This document shows positions 11,901-22,282 of a DNA stretch of 64,000 nucleotides, in pieces. The stretch is from Takakia lepidozioides (taxonomy: Eukaryota > Streptophyta > Takakiopsida > Takakiales > Takakiaceae): positions 43,774,001 to 43,838,000 of the forward strand of contig CM060733.1 in the NCBI GenBank assembly GCA_030704615.1, given 5' to 3'. The position numbers and the translations under genes are program-made. The notes under the pieces are model-generated. The model did not search any database. It was not told the origin of the DNA and saw nothing but the letters and a program-made list of their open reading frames with translations. Numbering within the stretch: position 1 is the first letter of the stretch; the number at the start of each line of letters is the position of its first letter.

Positions 11901-13253
11901 TATTTTGCCACGCAGCCCAAGTTGTCCCCAAAACAACTTAGGTGGCAAGATACTTTGGCAGTGTTCGACGTGGATATCCAGTACAAACCGGGACGGGACA
12001 ATGTGGTGGCCGATGCTTTAAGTAGAAAGCAGCAGCTCTTGTTGGTGTACAAGGGCGAGACGGCGCTCCAAAGGAAGATCCGGAAGGCTTGCCGGAAGGA
12101 TGAGCTGGCAAAGTGCGTGATGCAGAACTTGAGAATGGGGGTTAAATCGCAGTTCCACTTGCAAAACGGACTGCTCCGGTATAAGCAAAAACGTCTCTAT
12201 GTGCCAAAGGGAGGGATCAGGGATAGTCTCTTGAGAGAATGCCATGATAGCCCGCTTGCGGGCCACGGTGGAGCCAAGCGCACTGCGGCACTCTTGAAGA
12301 AAGAGTATTTCTGGCCCAAACTGAGGGAGGAGGCAGCGGAGTATGTTAAGACATGCACCACATGCCAACAAAACCGGAGCGAGTATAAAAAGCAAGCGGG
12401 GCTGTTACAACCCTTGCCGATTCCAGAGGGGACTTGGGAAAGCGTCTCGATGGATTTCATGACTGCTATGCCGCTGTCAAAAGGATTCGATGCAATCATG
12501 GTGGTGGTAGATAGGTTCAGTAAAATGGCCCATTTCATCCCCACCAAGGAGACGGCAACTGCGCAGGAGACAGGGCGACTTTACTTCGCCCACGTCTTAA
12601 AGCATCATGGAGTCCCGAAGGATATTGTCTCGGACCGCGATCCAAAGTTTACGAGTAAATTCTGGAGAGCACTTTGGAAGAAGATGGGGACGAGGCTGAA
12701 GATGAGCACCGCCTTCCGACCTACGACGGACGGCCAAACGGAAAGAGTGAATTCCGTAGTGAAGCAATTCTTGCGGAATTACGTGTCGGCAGACCAATCA
12801 GACTGGATGGAACACTTAGACGCGGCAGAGTTCTGTTATAATAACACAGAACACTCCGCGACGGGAGTTTCCCCTTTTGTGTTGGTCTATGGAAAAGCAC
12901 CTCTGGTGCCGACAAGTTGGGCCGCCCAGGACGTTGAGGAACCGGCAGTAGCGGCGGTACTGGAAGAACGCGAGCGTTTGTTGAAGCTCGCAAAGTACAA
13001 CATTGCCAAAGCTAGGAAACGGTATGAAAGGCAGGCGAATCGGAAGCGGAGGGAAGTGAAGTTTGAGGCAGGCACAGAGGTCTGGTTGAACATCAAGAAT
13101 TTTCGACTACCTCCGGAAATGAGTCCGAAGTTCGTACCTCCGTATGCGGGTCCCTTTCGCATTCGGAGGGTTATGAATGAGGATGTGTATGAATTGGAGC
13201 TGCCAGCAAACAGCAAGGTGCACCCAGACAACCTAAAAAAGTTATTACTGTAA
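8955..13253 (+). pseudogene. Ty3/gypsy gag-pol polyprotein with one in-frame stop
   Basis: From ATG 8955 the frame encodes gag ([23 protein letters not shown]), a CCHC knuckle ([14 protein letters not shown], ~9981), protease ([26 protein letters not shown]) and reverse transcriptase ([35 protein letters not shown] box ~11254). It then continues in the same frame after a single TAG at 11337-11339 into RNase H (EIHTDASDFAIGGVL), the HHCC integrase finger (HDSPLAGHGG; CTTCQQNR) and an integrase core with DDE residues in SMDFM, SDRDPKF and GQTERVN. The stop replaces a residue before LYAKASKCEFG, consistent with CAG changed to TAG. The C-terminus ends KVHPDNLKK without a visible chromodomain. Otherwise the frame is open for about 1,430 codons, so this copy is fairly young. 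Confidence 0.93.
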
Positions 13254-13299
13254 CTTTGATGTTATTGAGAAATTGAGTATAACTCCCAAAGTGGGTTTA

Positions 13300-14747
13300 G
13301 CACTTACTCACATGAAAAGTCGTTGTCGACCTGCTTATCTTCGGGATCGTCATCATTTCGAATTTGAATCCGATCAGTTTGTGTGCCTGAAGTGGAGCCA
13401 GACAAAAGGGGGAGGAGCACTGTGTTGTAGAGGTCAGAATCACCCTCCATGCCAAAAATGCTTCTTCCGCCTGCCTTGCATGCATGGTAAGTTGCTCATG
13501 CACCACACAGGAGGACATGAACAGTTTGGTAGGGGGATTTAAGCAGATGGAACTGGTGAAAGAAAATCAATTCAGAAGGGAGAGAACGAACATGTGGACA
13601 CAGAAAGATCGACCACCCGTGCAGAGTGGTGGCTGCATGACTCCAGCAGTATTTGCATGAACGCTGGGGATTTTTCCTTTGCACCTCTCCAGGGAGTGCC
13701 TTCTTGTCTCTTCAGAGTCTGACTGGACTGCATGAAGTTGTACAAAATGTCATCGACATGCGGCTCATAGGGGGGGTTGATGAAACAACCCTGGTCAGAA
13801 ATCTCAAAGCTGCGGATAGAGAATGGTGTCTTTAAGGTGCGAATCCTCCGCAGGCAGATCGCGAACATCCTCGTCTACCAAAGATAGCAGGTTAGTGTGG
13901 TAAACACAATCTATAGTGGAAGTGTGTACATCGGCTATTTAGAACTCAGGCATAAAACAATCATTTTTATCACGAATCGGTGATGAAATACTGCCAATGA
14001 AACTTTCAGAGAAAAAAAGAAAGAAATTGGAATTCTCACCAGATTGAGGAATGAGATTATGTTGTCCCAGGTAGGCGAAGGCACCCCAGTGTATCCTCTT
14101 TTTCGACTCTGCATCATCGCCAGCCAACCCTCATTGACAATTTTAATCTCTCCTGCCAAATCAGAACGGGAAGGGTGTGGCTTGGCATCGAACACGCACT
14201 GAACTGTGCGGGTATATCTTCCAGCAGTGAAGTCCTGCCCATTCTCCATCTCCTTTTCTTTCTCCTTCCCCTTGTCATTTTCCTTCTCTTTGGACTTGTC
14301 TTTGTCCTTTGGCTTTGCTGGTGAGATGGCTATGACATCAAGAGCCTTGTCTTTTGGTTTGCGGCCCGCCTTCTTTCCCTTCTGTGGCGTTCCCTGAGCA
14401 TCACGCTCCTTGGCAGCCAATGTTGTTATGTTTCTTTGGTACTGCTCGTCAGTCAGAGGCGCCAACATCTTAGCATTATTGTTCAAATATTTCATGTGTT
14501 GTTCTTGAAAGGTTGTGTGCTCCGGTGGGCAGTCAAGGTACCAGCCACAGTCTCTGAAGTGAGAAGGACTCCAGTCCTTCAATATCCCTGCAGTATACAT
14601 GGTTGGATCGTTTGCAGGGTCCGACCACATGTCAAGATAGTCTGGAATACCGCTCAGGTGATTTCCTTCCATAAGCACATATTTCGTGTACATGTTAAAC
14701 AGGAGATAAATTCCAACCCACCAAAGCGCGAAGTGAGTAAGATGCAA
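13300..14747 (-). pseudogene. Diverged relative of the MULE-borne methylase-like gene (locus 1)
   Basis: The minus-strand frame 14747-13935 contains LSGIPDYLDMWSDPANDPTMY, ILKDWSPSHFRDCGWYLDCPP and a K/E-rich linker. These align with HLSFEPPFFLAWRNPGADSMY and EWHLEHLRDCPWYVDLPPG of the gene at 22283-28631. The next segment (13868-13572) has DDILYNFMQSSQTLKRQEGTPW and KSPAFMQILLESCSHHSARVVD, aligning with YDVLYNYVPHSSMPKDTKTG and RSPAFIQTLMETCSDVQGRILD. The segment that would hold the catalytic loop is missing, and the glycine-rich motif reads DLSVSTC instead of DLTCGTG. The ParB half is absent. A degraded member of the same family, without function. Confidence 0.75.
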
Positions 14748-14818
14748 GTAGCATAGAATGAAAAAAACATGGAATGAAATGGCTCTGAGAACTGCTCCAA
14801 GGATCTTTCAGGACCACG

Positions 14819-15480
14819 CGACAGCTCTGGATGTGAATGTCGTCAACGCCATTCAAAAAATTCCATTCAATGATACTACAAATACACCCTAATCCACGTG
14901 AATGCAAACTTTCGCTTTGGAATGACACAGACATAGAAGTGAATGTCGTCAACGGCATTCACTTTGGATTTGTGAATACACTGCTAATCAAGCCTAATGA
15001 TTTCTCAAAAGAGGCAAAATCATTGGATGGAAACTGAATGTCGGCAACGACATTCAGAAACTCGAGTAAGGAACCCTCCCTAAAAACTCAATGGACATTC
15101 ATAACGAACATAACACTGAGGACCTCATAATAACACTGGATGTGAATGGCGTCAACGCCATTCACAAAATTCCGAACAAGGAACCAATAAATACACCCTA
15201 AGCTCCTAATCCATGTAAATTCAAATTGTCGCTGGTGAATGACACAGACATAGAAGTGAATGTCGTCAACGACAGTCACTTTGGATCTTTGATAACACAG
15301 CTAATCAAGCCTCAAGATTTCTTGCAAGAGGCAAAAGCATTGCAGAACAACTGAATGTCTGCATTGACATTCAGCAAACTGGAGTGAGGAACCCTCACTG
15401 TAAACTCTATGGACATTACAAAAACTTACATAACTCTGAGGACCTCTTAACAACTCTGGATGTGAATGTTGTAGTGTGAA
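14819..15480. repeat. Two ~310-bp tandem units studded with 20-bp hairpins
   Basis: Units of about 310 bp begin near 14822 and 15131. Each carries three short inverted repeats of the form GAATGTCGT-CA-ACGACATTC, at about 14838, 14940 and 15036, and about 15143, 15258 and 15354. Some copies change both arms together (GAATGGCGT-CA-ACGCCATTC at 15143). A third partial unit in the same orientation lies at 52490-52700. No coding potential was found. Confidence 0.8.
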
Positions 15481-15539
15481 AACAAGGGGCATAAATCCCC
15501 TTCTGTGTGATTCCAACTGTACTTCATTCCTAGTAAGGG

Positions 15540-15569
<30 letters not shown>
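15540..15569 (+). repeat. Poly-A tract of 30 bases
   Basis: An uninterrupted run of about 30 A residues. It could be the 3' tail of a retroposed sequence or a simple repeat. No LINE or SINE body was recognised upstream. Positions 15570-15898 hold no recognisable feature. Confidence 0.6.
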
Positions 15570-15570
<1 letters not shown>

Positions 15571-15898
15571 AACCTAGTGATCTACTTGCGACACACGGTT
15601 GTGGGTTTCCCTCATTTTGTTCATGATCAGAGTTCATAAATCCTCATCCACGCCGCAGTGGAAGAGAAAACATGGATGGGAAATTGAGTCCTCCTTGTTC
15701 ATGATTTACATAGTCTTGCTACATTTTGCAGCACCAACGGTGCTGCCGTGATATTTTTAGTGATGCAACCAACCCTATGACGGAGCTAAATGCGACCCAT
15801 GTGGGCATCTCCCTTGAGCAGCACACGTTCGAAAACCCCTTTTTGTAATGAGATCACTGATGAGAGAAAGGCAGCTCAGATCTGCCATGAACTACAGG

Positions 15899-16391
15899 CC
15901 TAGTGGTTCTCTGCAGATGTCATGGTTTTTCCTCTTATCTCCCAGTTGACCATCCCTCATTACCCTTTTTACTGGGCAGCTCTCTCCCTTCCCAAACCTT
16001 TTCTCTCTCCTTCCTGGTGTAAAGGCTCCTCATTTTCTTCCAATAGCAGCCTATCTACAATGCAATGCAATGCAAGACACATTCAACCACGCATCCAGTG
16101 CATCCAGCCTTGGAATCAACCTTGGTCACACAAGACATGATTAGCTCTTTCATCAGTCTTTCTCTCCCCCAATTACAGTCCCTTCACACTGCTTGCCCCC
16201 AAGGGAAACCCAGTTTTGCTCGACAGTTCCCAACCCTTCTACAGGTCTATAGCTAAACACCCCAACAGCTCTCTTTTGCCCTTTCAGATGTGAACCTCAT
16301 CTGTTCAAATGCTGAACCACTCTGAAGCAGCTCTAGACTCCACATCAGTGTCAGTTTGCAGCCCCATCCACATCATCCTCTCTCTGATTTG
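15899..16391 (+). repeat. Dispersed ~490-bp repeat, copy 1
   Basis: This segment, from CCTAGTGGTTCTCTGCAG to CATCATCCTCTCTCTGATTT, is nearly identical to 50706-51198. Divergence is a few percent with one short GCAAT duplication. Similarity stops abruptly at both ends. It may be an LTR or part of an internal region of an unclassified retroelement; no coding sequence is seen. Confidence 0.85.
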
Positions 16392-16398
16392 GTAACAT

Positions 16399-17892
16399 GT
16401 GCTCGAGAAACATTTAAGATGCCCAACACACAATACATATCTCACTCGGACTCCATCACCCAGGTTGGACACCCGGAATGAGACTGACTGGATTGGCAAT
16501 TCGTCGACCCCATTTTGGCCTCAAGGTAGAGTTCCTGCAGGGACGTTCAAGTGTGCCCATTACAACACAGCCCCTACGTGCATGGCAGTGTGCAACGCCA
16601 AGCTATACTACGTCGGGACCGTCGGCCCAGCGTGCACCAGAGCATGCATTCACATCGGAAAGCATGACCACCCCGTCGCCAGAGGCAATTGCAGAGTCGC
16701 TTTTCAACAAGCCCACGATATTATCAAGGAAGAGGTGAGGTTCCGGCCGGGAGCAAAACCAAAGCAGATACAGCTCGCATCCGCACATAGAATTGCAATT
16801 GCCAGAATAATGTCGGAGGACGGAAGCACAAGAGAGAAGCTGGGTGAGGGGGACATGAAGGAGCTGCTGGAAGCTGTCTCCCATGTGTGCAGCCCCAATA
16901 TCAGGAACCACATTGTCGGCTGCAAGAAACGAATCGGAAGAGGATCAAACATGCTCTCCATCTTGGAAGTGAAGCGCACATGCGGCTACGACTTCATCCA
17001 AGGCAGCTTCTTTCCTGGTCAAGGCTCAGAGACGGACAGGTGCTTCATATTTAAGATGTCAACGTGCGGACCGAGGAGCAGCGTCGATTTGGTGAAGCGG
17101 ATGACCAGTGGAGACCTCTCAAATTGCTGGGTCATGTTCGACCACATCCGGCGAATTACCAACCACAATTGGGTGACAATGGGGGCACATGTATACGACC
17201 CACATTGCAGAAAGTTGATGACCATTGCTATCTGTGAAATGAAAGGCAAAGACACAGATTCGGAGTTGCATATGTGGCGCGGAATTAATGAGCAAATGGC
17301 GAGAGCGAGTTGCCCCCCCCCCCCCCCCCCCCCCCCCCGATTTTAAGGGCTTCATGGCTGACAATGCCCAGGCGCACTGGGCTGCAGTTAGGAGGGTATA
17401 TGGGGACGACCCAAAGACTCCAATGGAAGGTAAGGAGAGATCTTGCGGGTTCCACTTCATGCAGAGTTTGACGCAAAACACGAAAAGGTTCGTGGCGTCA
17501 CGCCACCGGCAGGATCATATCAGTATGTACCTTGCGTGGAAAAATGCGAATTCCATCGACGATGTGGAGACCGAGTTTGCAACCATACGCGCCTGGTGGG
17601 TGTCTTCAGGGGCAGTGGATGTGAAAGATCAGCCAGAACTGCAAACGTGGCTTGCGTGGTGGCACTATAGATTCCGCCAGTTTGGAGACTACATGAGACA
17701 GATAACACATTTCTGTACTTGACAATTGTTCTGTTTTGTGCTTGGACATTCTCCACAATGAGTGACATTTCTAATTTCCTTCAACAGGACATGAGCTTGG
17801 AGGATGACACGGATATGCCGACGACGAACATGGCCGAATCGGTGCACTCTTCCTGGCGTGCTTCCTTTGCGGCACATCTCGTTGACATAGGA
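16399..17892 (+). pseudogene. MULE transposase pseudogene (locus 1)
   Basis: The frame 16440-17311 and the shifted frame 17339-17702 align throughout with the transposase at 39574-41103: TFKCAHYNTAPTCMAVCNAK, RPGAKPKQIQ, SHVCSPNIRNHIV, RCFIFKMSTCG, MTSGDLSNCWVMFDHI, GFMADNAQAHWAAVRRVYG, MEGKERSCGFHFMQSL, WLAWWHYRFRQFGDYM. The reading frame is lost in a run of 26 C at 17313-17338 where the other copy has a short proline segment. The intron donor after GDYMR is changed from GT to AT. The next exon (17790-17890: DTDMPTTNMAESVHSSW) breaks off near 17892 where gypsy-2 sequence starts. The N-terminus and SWIM finger are missing. Confidence 0.85.
17313..17338 (+). repeat. C26 homopolymer in transposase coding sequence
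   Basis: Twenty-six consecutive C residues occur where the related copy at 40728-40740 has only GCCCCCTCCC. The run destroys the frame. Exact length is unreliable in any sequencing technology. Confidence 0.8.
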
Positions 17893-18083
17893 TATTTTGT
17901 GGATCAAACTCACACCAAGAACAGCTTTCCAGACTTGTTTGCCATATGGTTATATGGTAACGGAGACTTCAAGTATAGCCAAGGGTGCATTGAAGCTTGA
18001 AAGAAACCCAGGCATATACGAGAGATATTACAGAAGAGAGTTTTGGTTATTGTCACATTAAAAAGAAATGAAAGACATGGGAC

Positions 18084-18749
18084 ATGAGTGATGAAAGAGA
18101 AGCTAGACGCCAGAGATATTCAGCAAAAAGAGAAAGCTATCTGAAAGCTAATTATCCATATCTTTGGGAGAGAGGAATAGACATAGGGGAATCATCTGGA
18201 CCTCTCACACCATTAAGATCAAAGAGTACATCACCCATACCGGAAGAACTAGAGTTGGATGCCACTCCTTCTGTTTCTTTGCAAGAAAGATTAAGGGAAT
18301 TGGTATGGGAAGAAGATCAATCACGAGGTGAAAGATCTGAGGTACATCCCTGGATAAAAGATTTGACAGAAATCTTTGATAAGAGTTGGCATGGAACACC
18401 AAAAGCAGGAACTCCAGTTTCTGAAGCGGAAGGTGAAGAAGGAGGAGAGGATGTGGTAGAGCCAACGGAGAGTTCAGACTCTCCAACACCATTGCAGTTG
18501 AGTTACATGAGTGAAGAAGAAACCCAAGGGCAGAACTTGGAGAATGAAAACAGAGAGAAGAAATTGGAAGAGGAAGACTATGAAGAAGTAGACCCAACAA
18601 CTGAGGTTGAGACTACAACCAGGACATCCCAACCCGTTGGACCTGGATCAAGTGGAGCACTTGGATCACAGGCCAACGAAGGTGTCGGCTCAGGGGGATC
18701 AGGTGGGCTGTCTGGATCTAGCTCTGGGGGGACATGGAGTTTAAAGTAG
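18084..18749 (+). CDS. Gypsy-2 N-terminal gag-like ORF
   Basis: A 221-codon open frame from ATG 18084. It is hydrophilic and acidic with a Gly/Ser-rich end (SGGSGGLSGSSSGG). It precedes the gag core frame by about 20 bp and lies in a different frame, separated by a G-run at 18727-18732. It is either a separate leader protein or the N-terminus of gag split by an indel. No domain is recognised. Confidence 0.5.
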   Translation: MSDEREARRQRYSAKRESYLKANYPYLWERGIDIGESSGPLTPLRSKSTSPIPEELELDATPSVSLQERLRELVWEEDQSRGERSEVHPWIKDLTEIFDKSWHGTPKAGTPVSEAEGEEGGEDVVEPTESSDSPTPLQLSYMSEEETQGQNLENENREKKLEEEDYEEVDPTTEVETTTRTSQPVGPGSSGALGSQANEGVGSGGSGGLSGSSSGGTWSLK

Positions 18750-21700
18750 TGCAACTGAAGCTGGGAATACTGTGAATATCGTGGGGCCAGTAGCAAGGAG
18801 TGCTCAAGGGCCACCACTTGGTGGAAGATCCACCACAACAACAACAGGTCCTGAAGGACCAGCACCAGCAAGGGTGCCAGCACCTGTCAATGGGCAGAAG
18901 GTAGGGCCACAGATGGCATTACAACCAACACGGGCAAAACCACCTTTTCCAATATATTCAGGAAAAGGGGATCCCGATGTACACATTAGCCAATTTGAGC
19001 ACAAGTGTATAGTGAACAATGAGAATGGCGATGATGCCAAGATGAGATTGTTTCCTTGTTCACTTATAAAGAAAGCAAGTGAATGGTATGCAAGATTCCT
19101 TGATAATCATTTCCTAACCTGGAATGGCTTGAATACAGCATTCTGAAATAGGTTCAGGACAAGTAAAACTGAGGATGAAGTGTATGGAAGTTTACAACAG
19201 TTAAAGCAAAAGAAGCATGAAACTGTTGAGGAGTATATGGAAAAGATGGAATTGATGATGAAAAAGCTGGCTGCAGTACCAGCACCAGGTTTACAGAAGA
19301 CTTGGTTTGTGAGTGGACTAAGACCAGAGTTGCAAGAGAAAGTGGATATGTTACCCCATAATACAGTGGAGGAGGCATTTGAAACTGCAAACAGAATTGA
19401 GCAATTGGGAATGCTCAGGAGAGAGAAAAAGGATGATGAGGACTCTGAGGATGAGTCGGATGAAGAAGAAGAGCAAGAACTAAAAAGGAAGAGTAAGAGA
19501 AAGGAGAAGTTGAAGAGGGATAACTATGAGAAAAGATTGGAAGAAATCTTGAAGAAGTATGCCACAGAGGCTGCAACACATTGGAGGAAGGGTGTATGGC
19601 GTGCAAAGTGCCAAAATGAAGGCCATACCACCACTGAATGCCACATGAAGGAGAAACACTGTACTATCTGTAAAATGGATAACCATTCTACTGAGAATTG
19701 TTACTACAATAGAAGGACAGCTGCAAGAGAACCTAGGCAAGTAAGGGTGCATCAGGTGCAGCCCCAGCCAAGAAGAAACAATGATCAGGACCACTATGGT
19801 AGGTCTGGTGGTTATAACAATGGCATGGAAGGGAGAGGTAATTCAAGAGGGAATTACCAAGGAAATTCCAGAGGCAACTATCAGGGTAATCCAAGGGGGA
19901 ATTACCAGCCCGGGAATCAGGATTACAGAAATAATCCAAGAGCAGACCAAGGGCGAGGACCCAATGGTGAAGAACTGTGTTACTATTGTAATCAGCCAAG
20001 ACATCGCAAGGCAGCCTGTTCATTCTGGATTAGACACCAGAATGAGATGAGAGCTCCTGTGAATGAGGGCCCAGTGGTGGCAGCTCACATGGTTAGGCCA
20101 TGTGTTGTACCAGAAGTAAGTACAATGATAGTAACCAGAAGCAAAACCAAATTAATATCTCCAGTAGTTGAGGAAGACGATGATAATGAAGGTGGCAGTG
20201 ATATGCCTGAAGATGAAGAGACTTGGAAAGATGAGAAGGAACTGCACAAGGAAGTGGCAGATACCATAAGGGAAATGCAGAAGAGTACTGATATTCCTGT
20301 GGCAGATTCCTCTGATTCTGATGGAGAAGAAGAAGTGAGTGAGGATGAAAGGAAGAAAGAAGATGCAGACATGCAAAGTAATGAAGAGACTTTGGCTGAA
20401 GTAATATGCCAGACCAAAGCAGAGATTACCATTGGACAGCTATTGGTTGTGGCACCTTATTGTAGGCACAGGCTGTATCAAGCAATCAATCGAATTGCCC
20501 AGGAGACAGGAAACACAGACCTTAACAGCAAGGTGACCAATTATAATGTGAAGCCGGAAGGGCGAGAAACAGTCATGGACTTTGATGATTCTATGCCAGT
20601 AATCCAATTGAGAATTGGAAGCACAGAACTAACTGATGTACTGATAGATGGAGGTTCTGGAGTAAATATCATGACAGACCAATTAAGAAAGAAGCTTGGT
20701 CTAAGTAACATGAAACCAGCCCCATTTACAGTAACAATGGCAGATCAAAGAAGTGTACAGCCATTGGGATTAATAAGAGGAGTTAAGATACAGATACAGA
20801 AGATGATCTTTATGATCACAGTAACTGTGTTGAAGATGGATGAAGTCATGGAGGCTTACTCCTTATTATTGGGACGTCCGTGGCTGAAACAGGCCAGGGT
20901 ATTCCATGACTGGAATTCTCAGTTACTAACCGTGCATAATGGGATACACGAGATACAAATTACCACAAAGAAATCTAGTAGATTACCTGCTATGAGAAGA
21001 CCTCGAGGGGTCAGAGAGTATGACTGGAGAGGAGGACTGGATGAGGAGCAGGAAGCTACCCTGTTTGTTGCACACCTAGAGTGGGAGCAGGTTGCAGAGA
21101 TGCGGCTGGAAAGCCTAAGTTGTTTAAGAGGTATCTGCAGTGGTGTAGTGACAGCAACACCAACTGAAGAGGAAACCAGCAGTTACCCATCACATTTCTA
21201 TGAAGAAAGAGAAGGAGAAATGGAAATCCTAGAGGAACCAGCCACTGTGAGTTTACAGGATGAAGTGGTGACTGGTTGGACAATCACAGCTGATGAGCAG
21301 GTGAGGGAAGTGAATGTGGGAACTAAAGAGGAACCGAGGATGGTGAAAGTAGGAGCTGATTTGGAGCCGGAATTCTTTGAAGAAGCTAAGAGCTTGTTCA
21401 TCAAATACAGAGATGTATTTGCTTGGAGCTATGAGGATCTAAAAGGGATACCACCTGAAGTCTGTCAGCATAAGATTGAACTGGAACCAGGGTCAGTTCC
21501 AATCAAGCAGGCGAGGTACAGAATGAATCCTTACTACGCACAGAAGGTTGGAGAAGAGATCAAGAAGTTGGCTGAGGCTAAGTTTATATACCCAATAGAG
21601 TATACAACTTGGTTGTCACCCATTGTTATAGTTCCCAAGAAGAATGGTAAACTAAGAGTATGTGTGAACTACAAGAAGCTGAATGCTTGTACGAAGAAAG

Positions 21701-22060
21701 ATCCTTTCCCTTTGCCATTCACAGAAGCAGTATTGGACACTGTGGCAGGCCATGAGATGTACTCATTCATGGATGGCTTCAGTGGTTATAATCAAGTGCA
21801 AGTGGCAGAAGAAGATCAAGGAAAGACAGCTTTCATCACAGACTGGGGTGCTTATGCATACAAAGTCATGCCCTTTGGACTAATGCACCAGCAACCTTTC
21901 AGAGAGTAATAAGTGAATCTTTTCATGAGTATCTGGATGATTTCATGCAGGTGTTCTTGGATGATTTCAGTGTGTACAGCTCTAAGAATGAGCACTTGCA
22001 TAAATTGGAGTTATGTCTGGCCAGATGCAGGATGAGAGGTCTGGGCCTGAATCCAGAGAA
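18745..22060 (+). pseudogene. Gypsy-2 gag-pol polyprotein, disrupted
   Basis: The gag core (YSGKGDPDVHISQFEHK; KKASEWYARFL) reaches a TGA at 19144-19146, then the same frame continues (RTSKTEDEVYGSLQQLKQKK), consistent with TGG changed to TGA. Two cysteine knuckles follow (CQNEGHTTTEC; CTICKMDNHSTENC), then YCNQPRHRKAAC, an acidic linker, protease (VLIDGGSGVNIMTDQLRKKL; LLLGRPWLKQA) and RT (LRVCVNYKKLNACTKKDPFP; FMDGFSGYNQVQVAEEDQGK; YKVMPFGL). A one-base deletion near 21885 shifts the frame in the NAPATFQ motif. The other frame continues to FLDDFSVYS (21957-21983, the RT active-site box) and ENPEK-like sequence, where it is cut at ~22062. Confidence 0.88.
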
Positions 22061-22062
22061 GG

Positions 22063-22130
22063 GGGGCTGCTATTTCATGAGCGGCATGAGCATGAGCGGA
22101 AAAAAAAAAAACATGAGCAGACCATTGTGA
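22063..22130. repeat. Terminal inverted repeat and CATGAGC subterminal repeats (copy 1, left)
   Basis: GCTGCTATTTCATGAGC is followed by reiterated CATGAGCGG/CATGAGC units, an A-run and another CATGAGCAG. It matches the left end at 30060 and, inverted, the right ends at 43440 and 50705. Confidence 0.85.
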
Positions 22131-22282
22131 GTCCACGGAAATAGGGTTAGGAGGCACGGAAATAGGGTCATGTGAAGTTGGAATGTGGCACCAGTGGACT
22201 TGAAATGCAACATTTTATTGCAAATTTTGTGGCAAGCCACGTCTATACAAGTGTGTTCTAACTGTCATAGCCGGAATGGGCA

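Larger units (their letters stand above)
8176..13260 (+). mobile_element. Ty3/gypsy retrotransposon 1, 3' LTR missing
   Basis: Order is LTR, primer-binding site, gag, protease, RT, RNase H, integrase, which is the Ty3/gypsy order. After the stop at 13253 the sequence passes within about 20 bp into unrelated DNA, and neither a polypurine tract nor the 3' LTR is present. The target-site duplication therefore cannot be checked; the five bases before the LTR are ATCAG. Confidence 0.85.
17893..22062 (+). mobile_element. Ty3/gypsy retrotransposon 2, truncated at both ends
   Basis: Sequence unlike the MULE begins near 17893 and runs through gag, protease and the first part of RT to about 22062, where the TIR of the MULE-like element interrupts the RT coding sequence. 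No LTR or primer-binding site was found before 18084. RNase H and integrase are absent from the window. The codon use and protease motif (IDGGSGVNI) differ clearly from gypsy-1, so it is another lineage. Confidence 0.8.

Noticed and set aside
8895-13231. Minus-strand frames of 60-150 codons across gypsy-1
   Set aside because: Antisense shadows of a coding polyprotein whose motifs are all on the plus strand.
19415-21404. Ser- and Leu-rich minus-strand frames across gypsy-2
   Set aside because: Complements of the acidic and Lys-rich gag-pol coding sequence.
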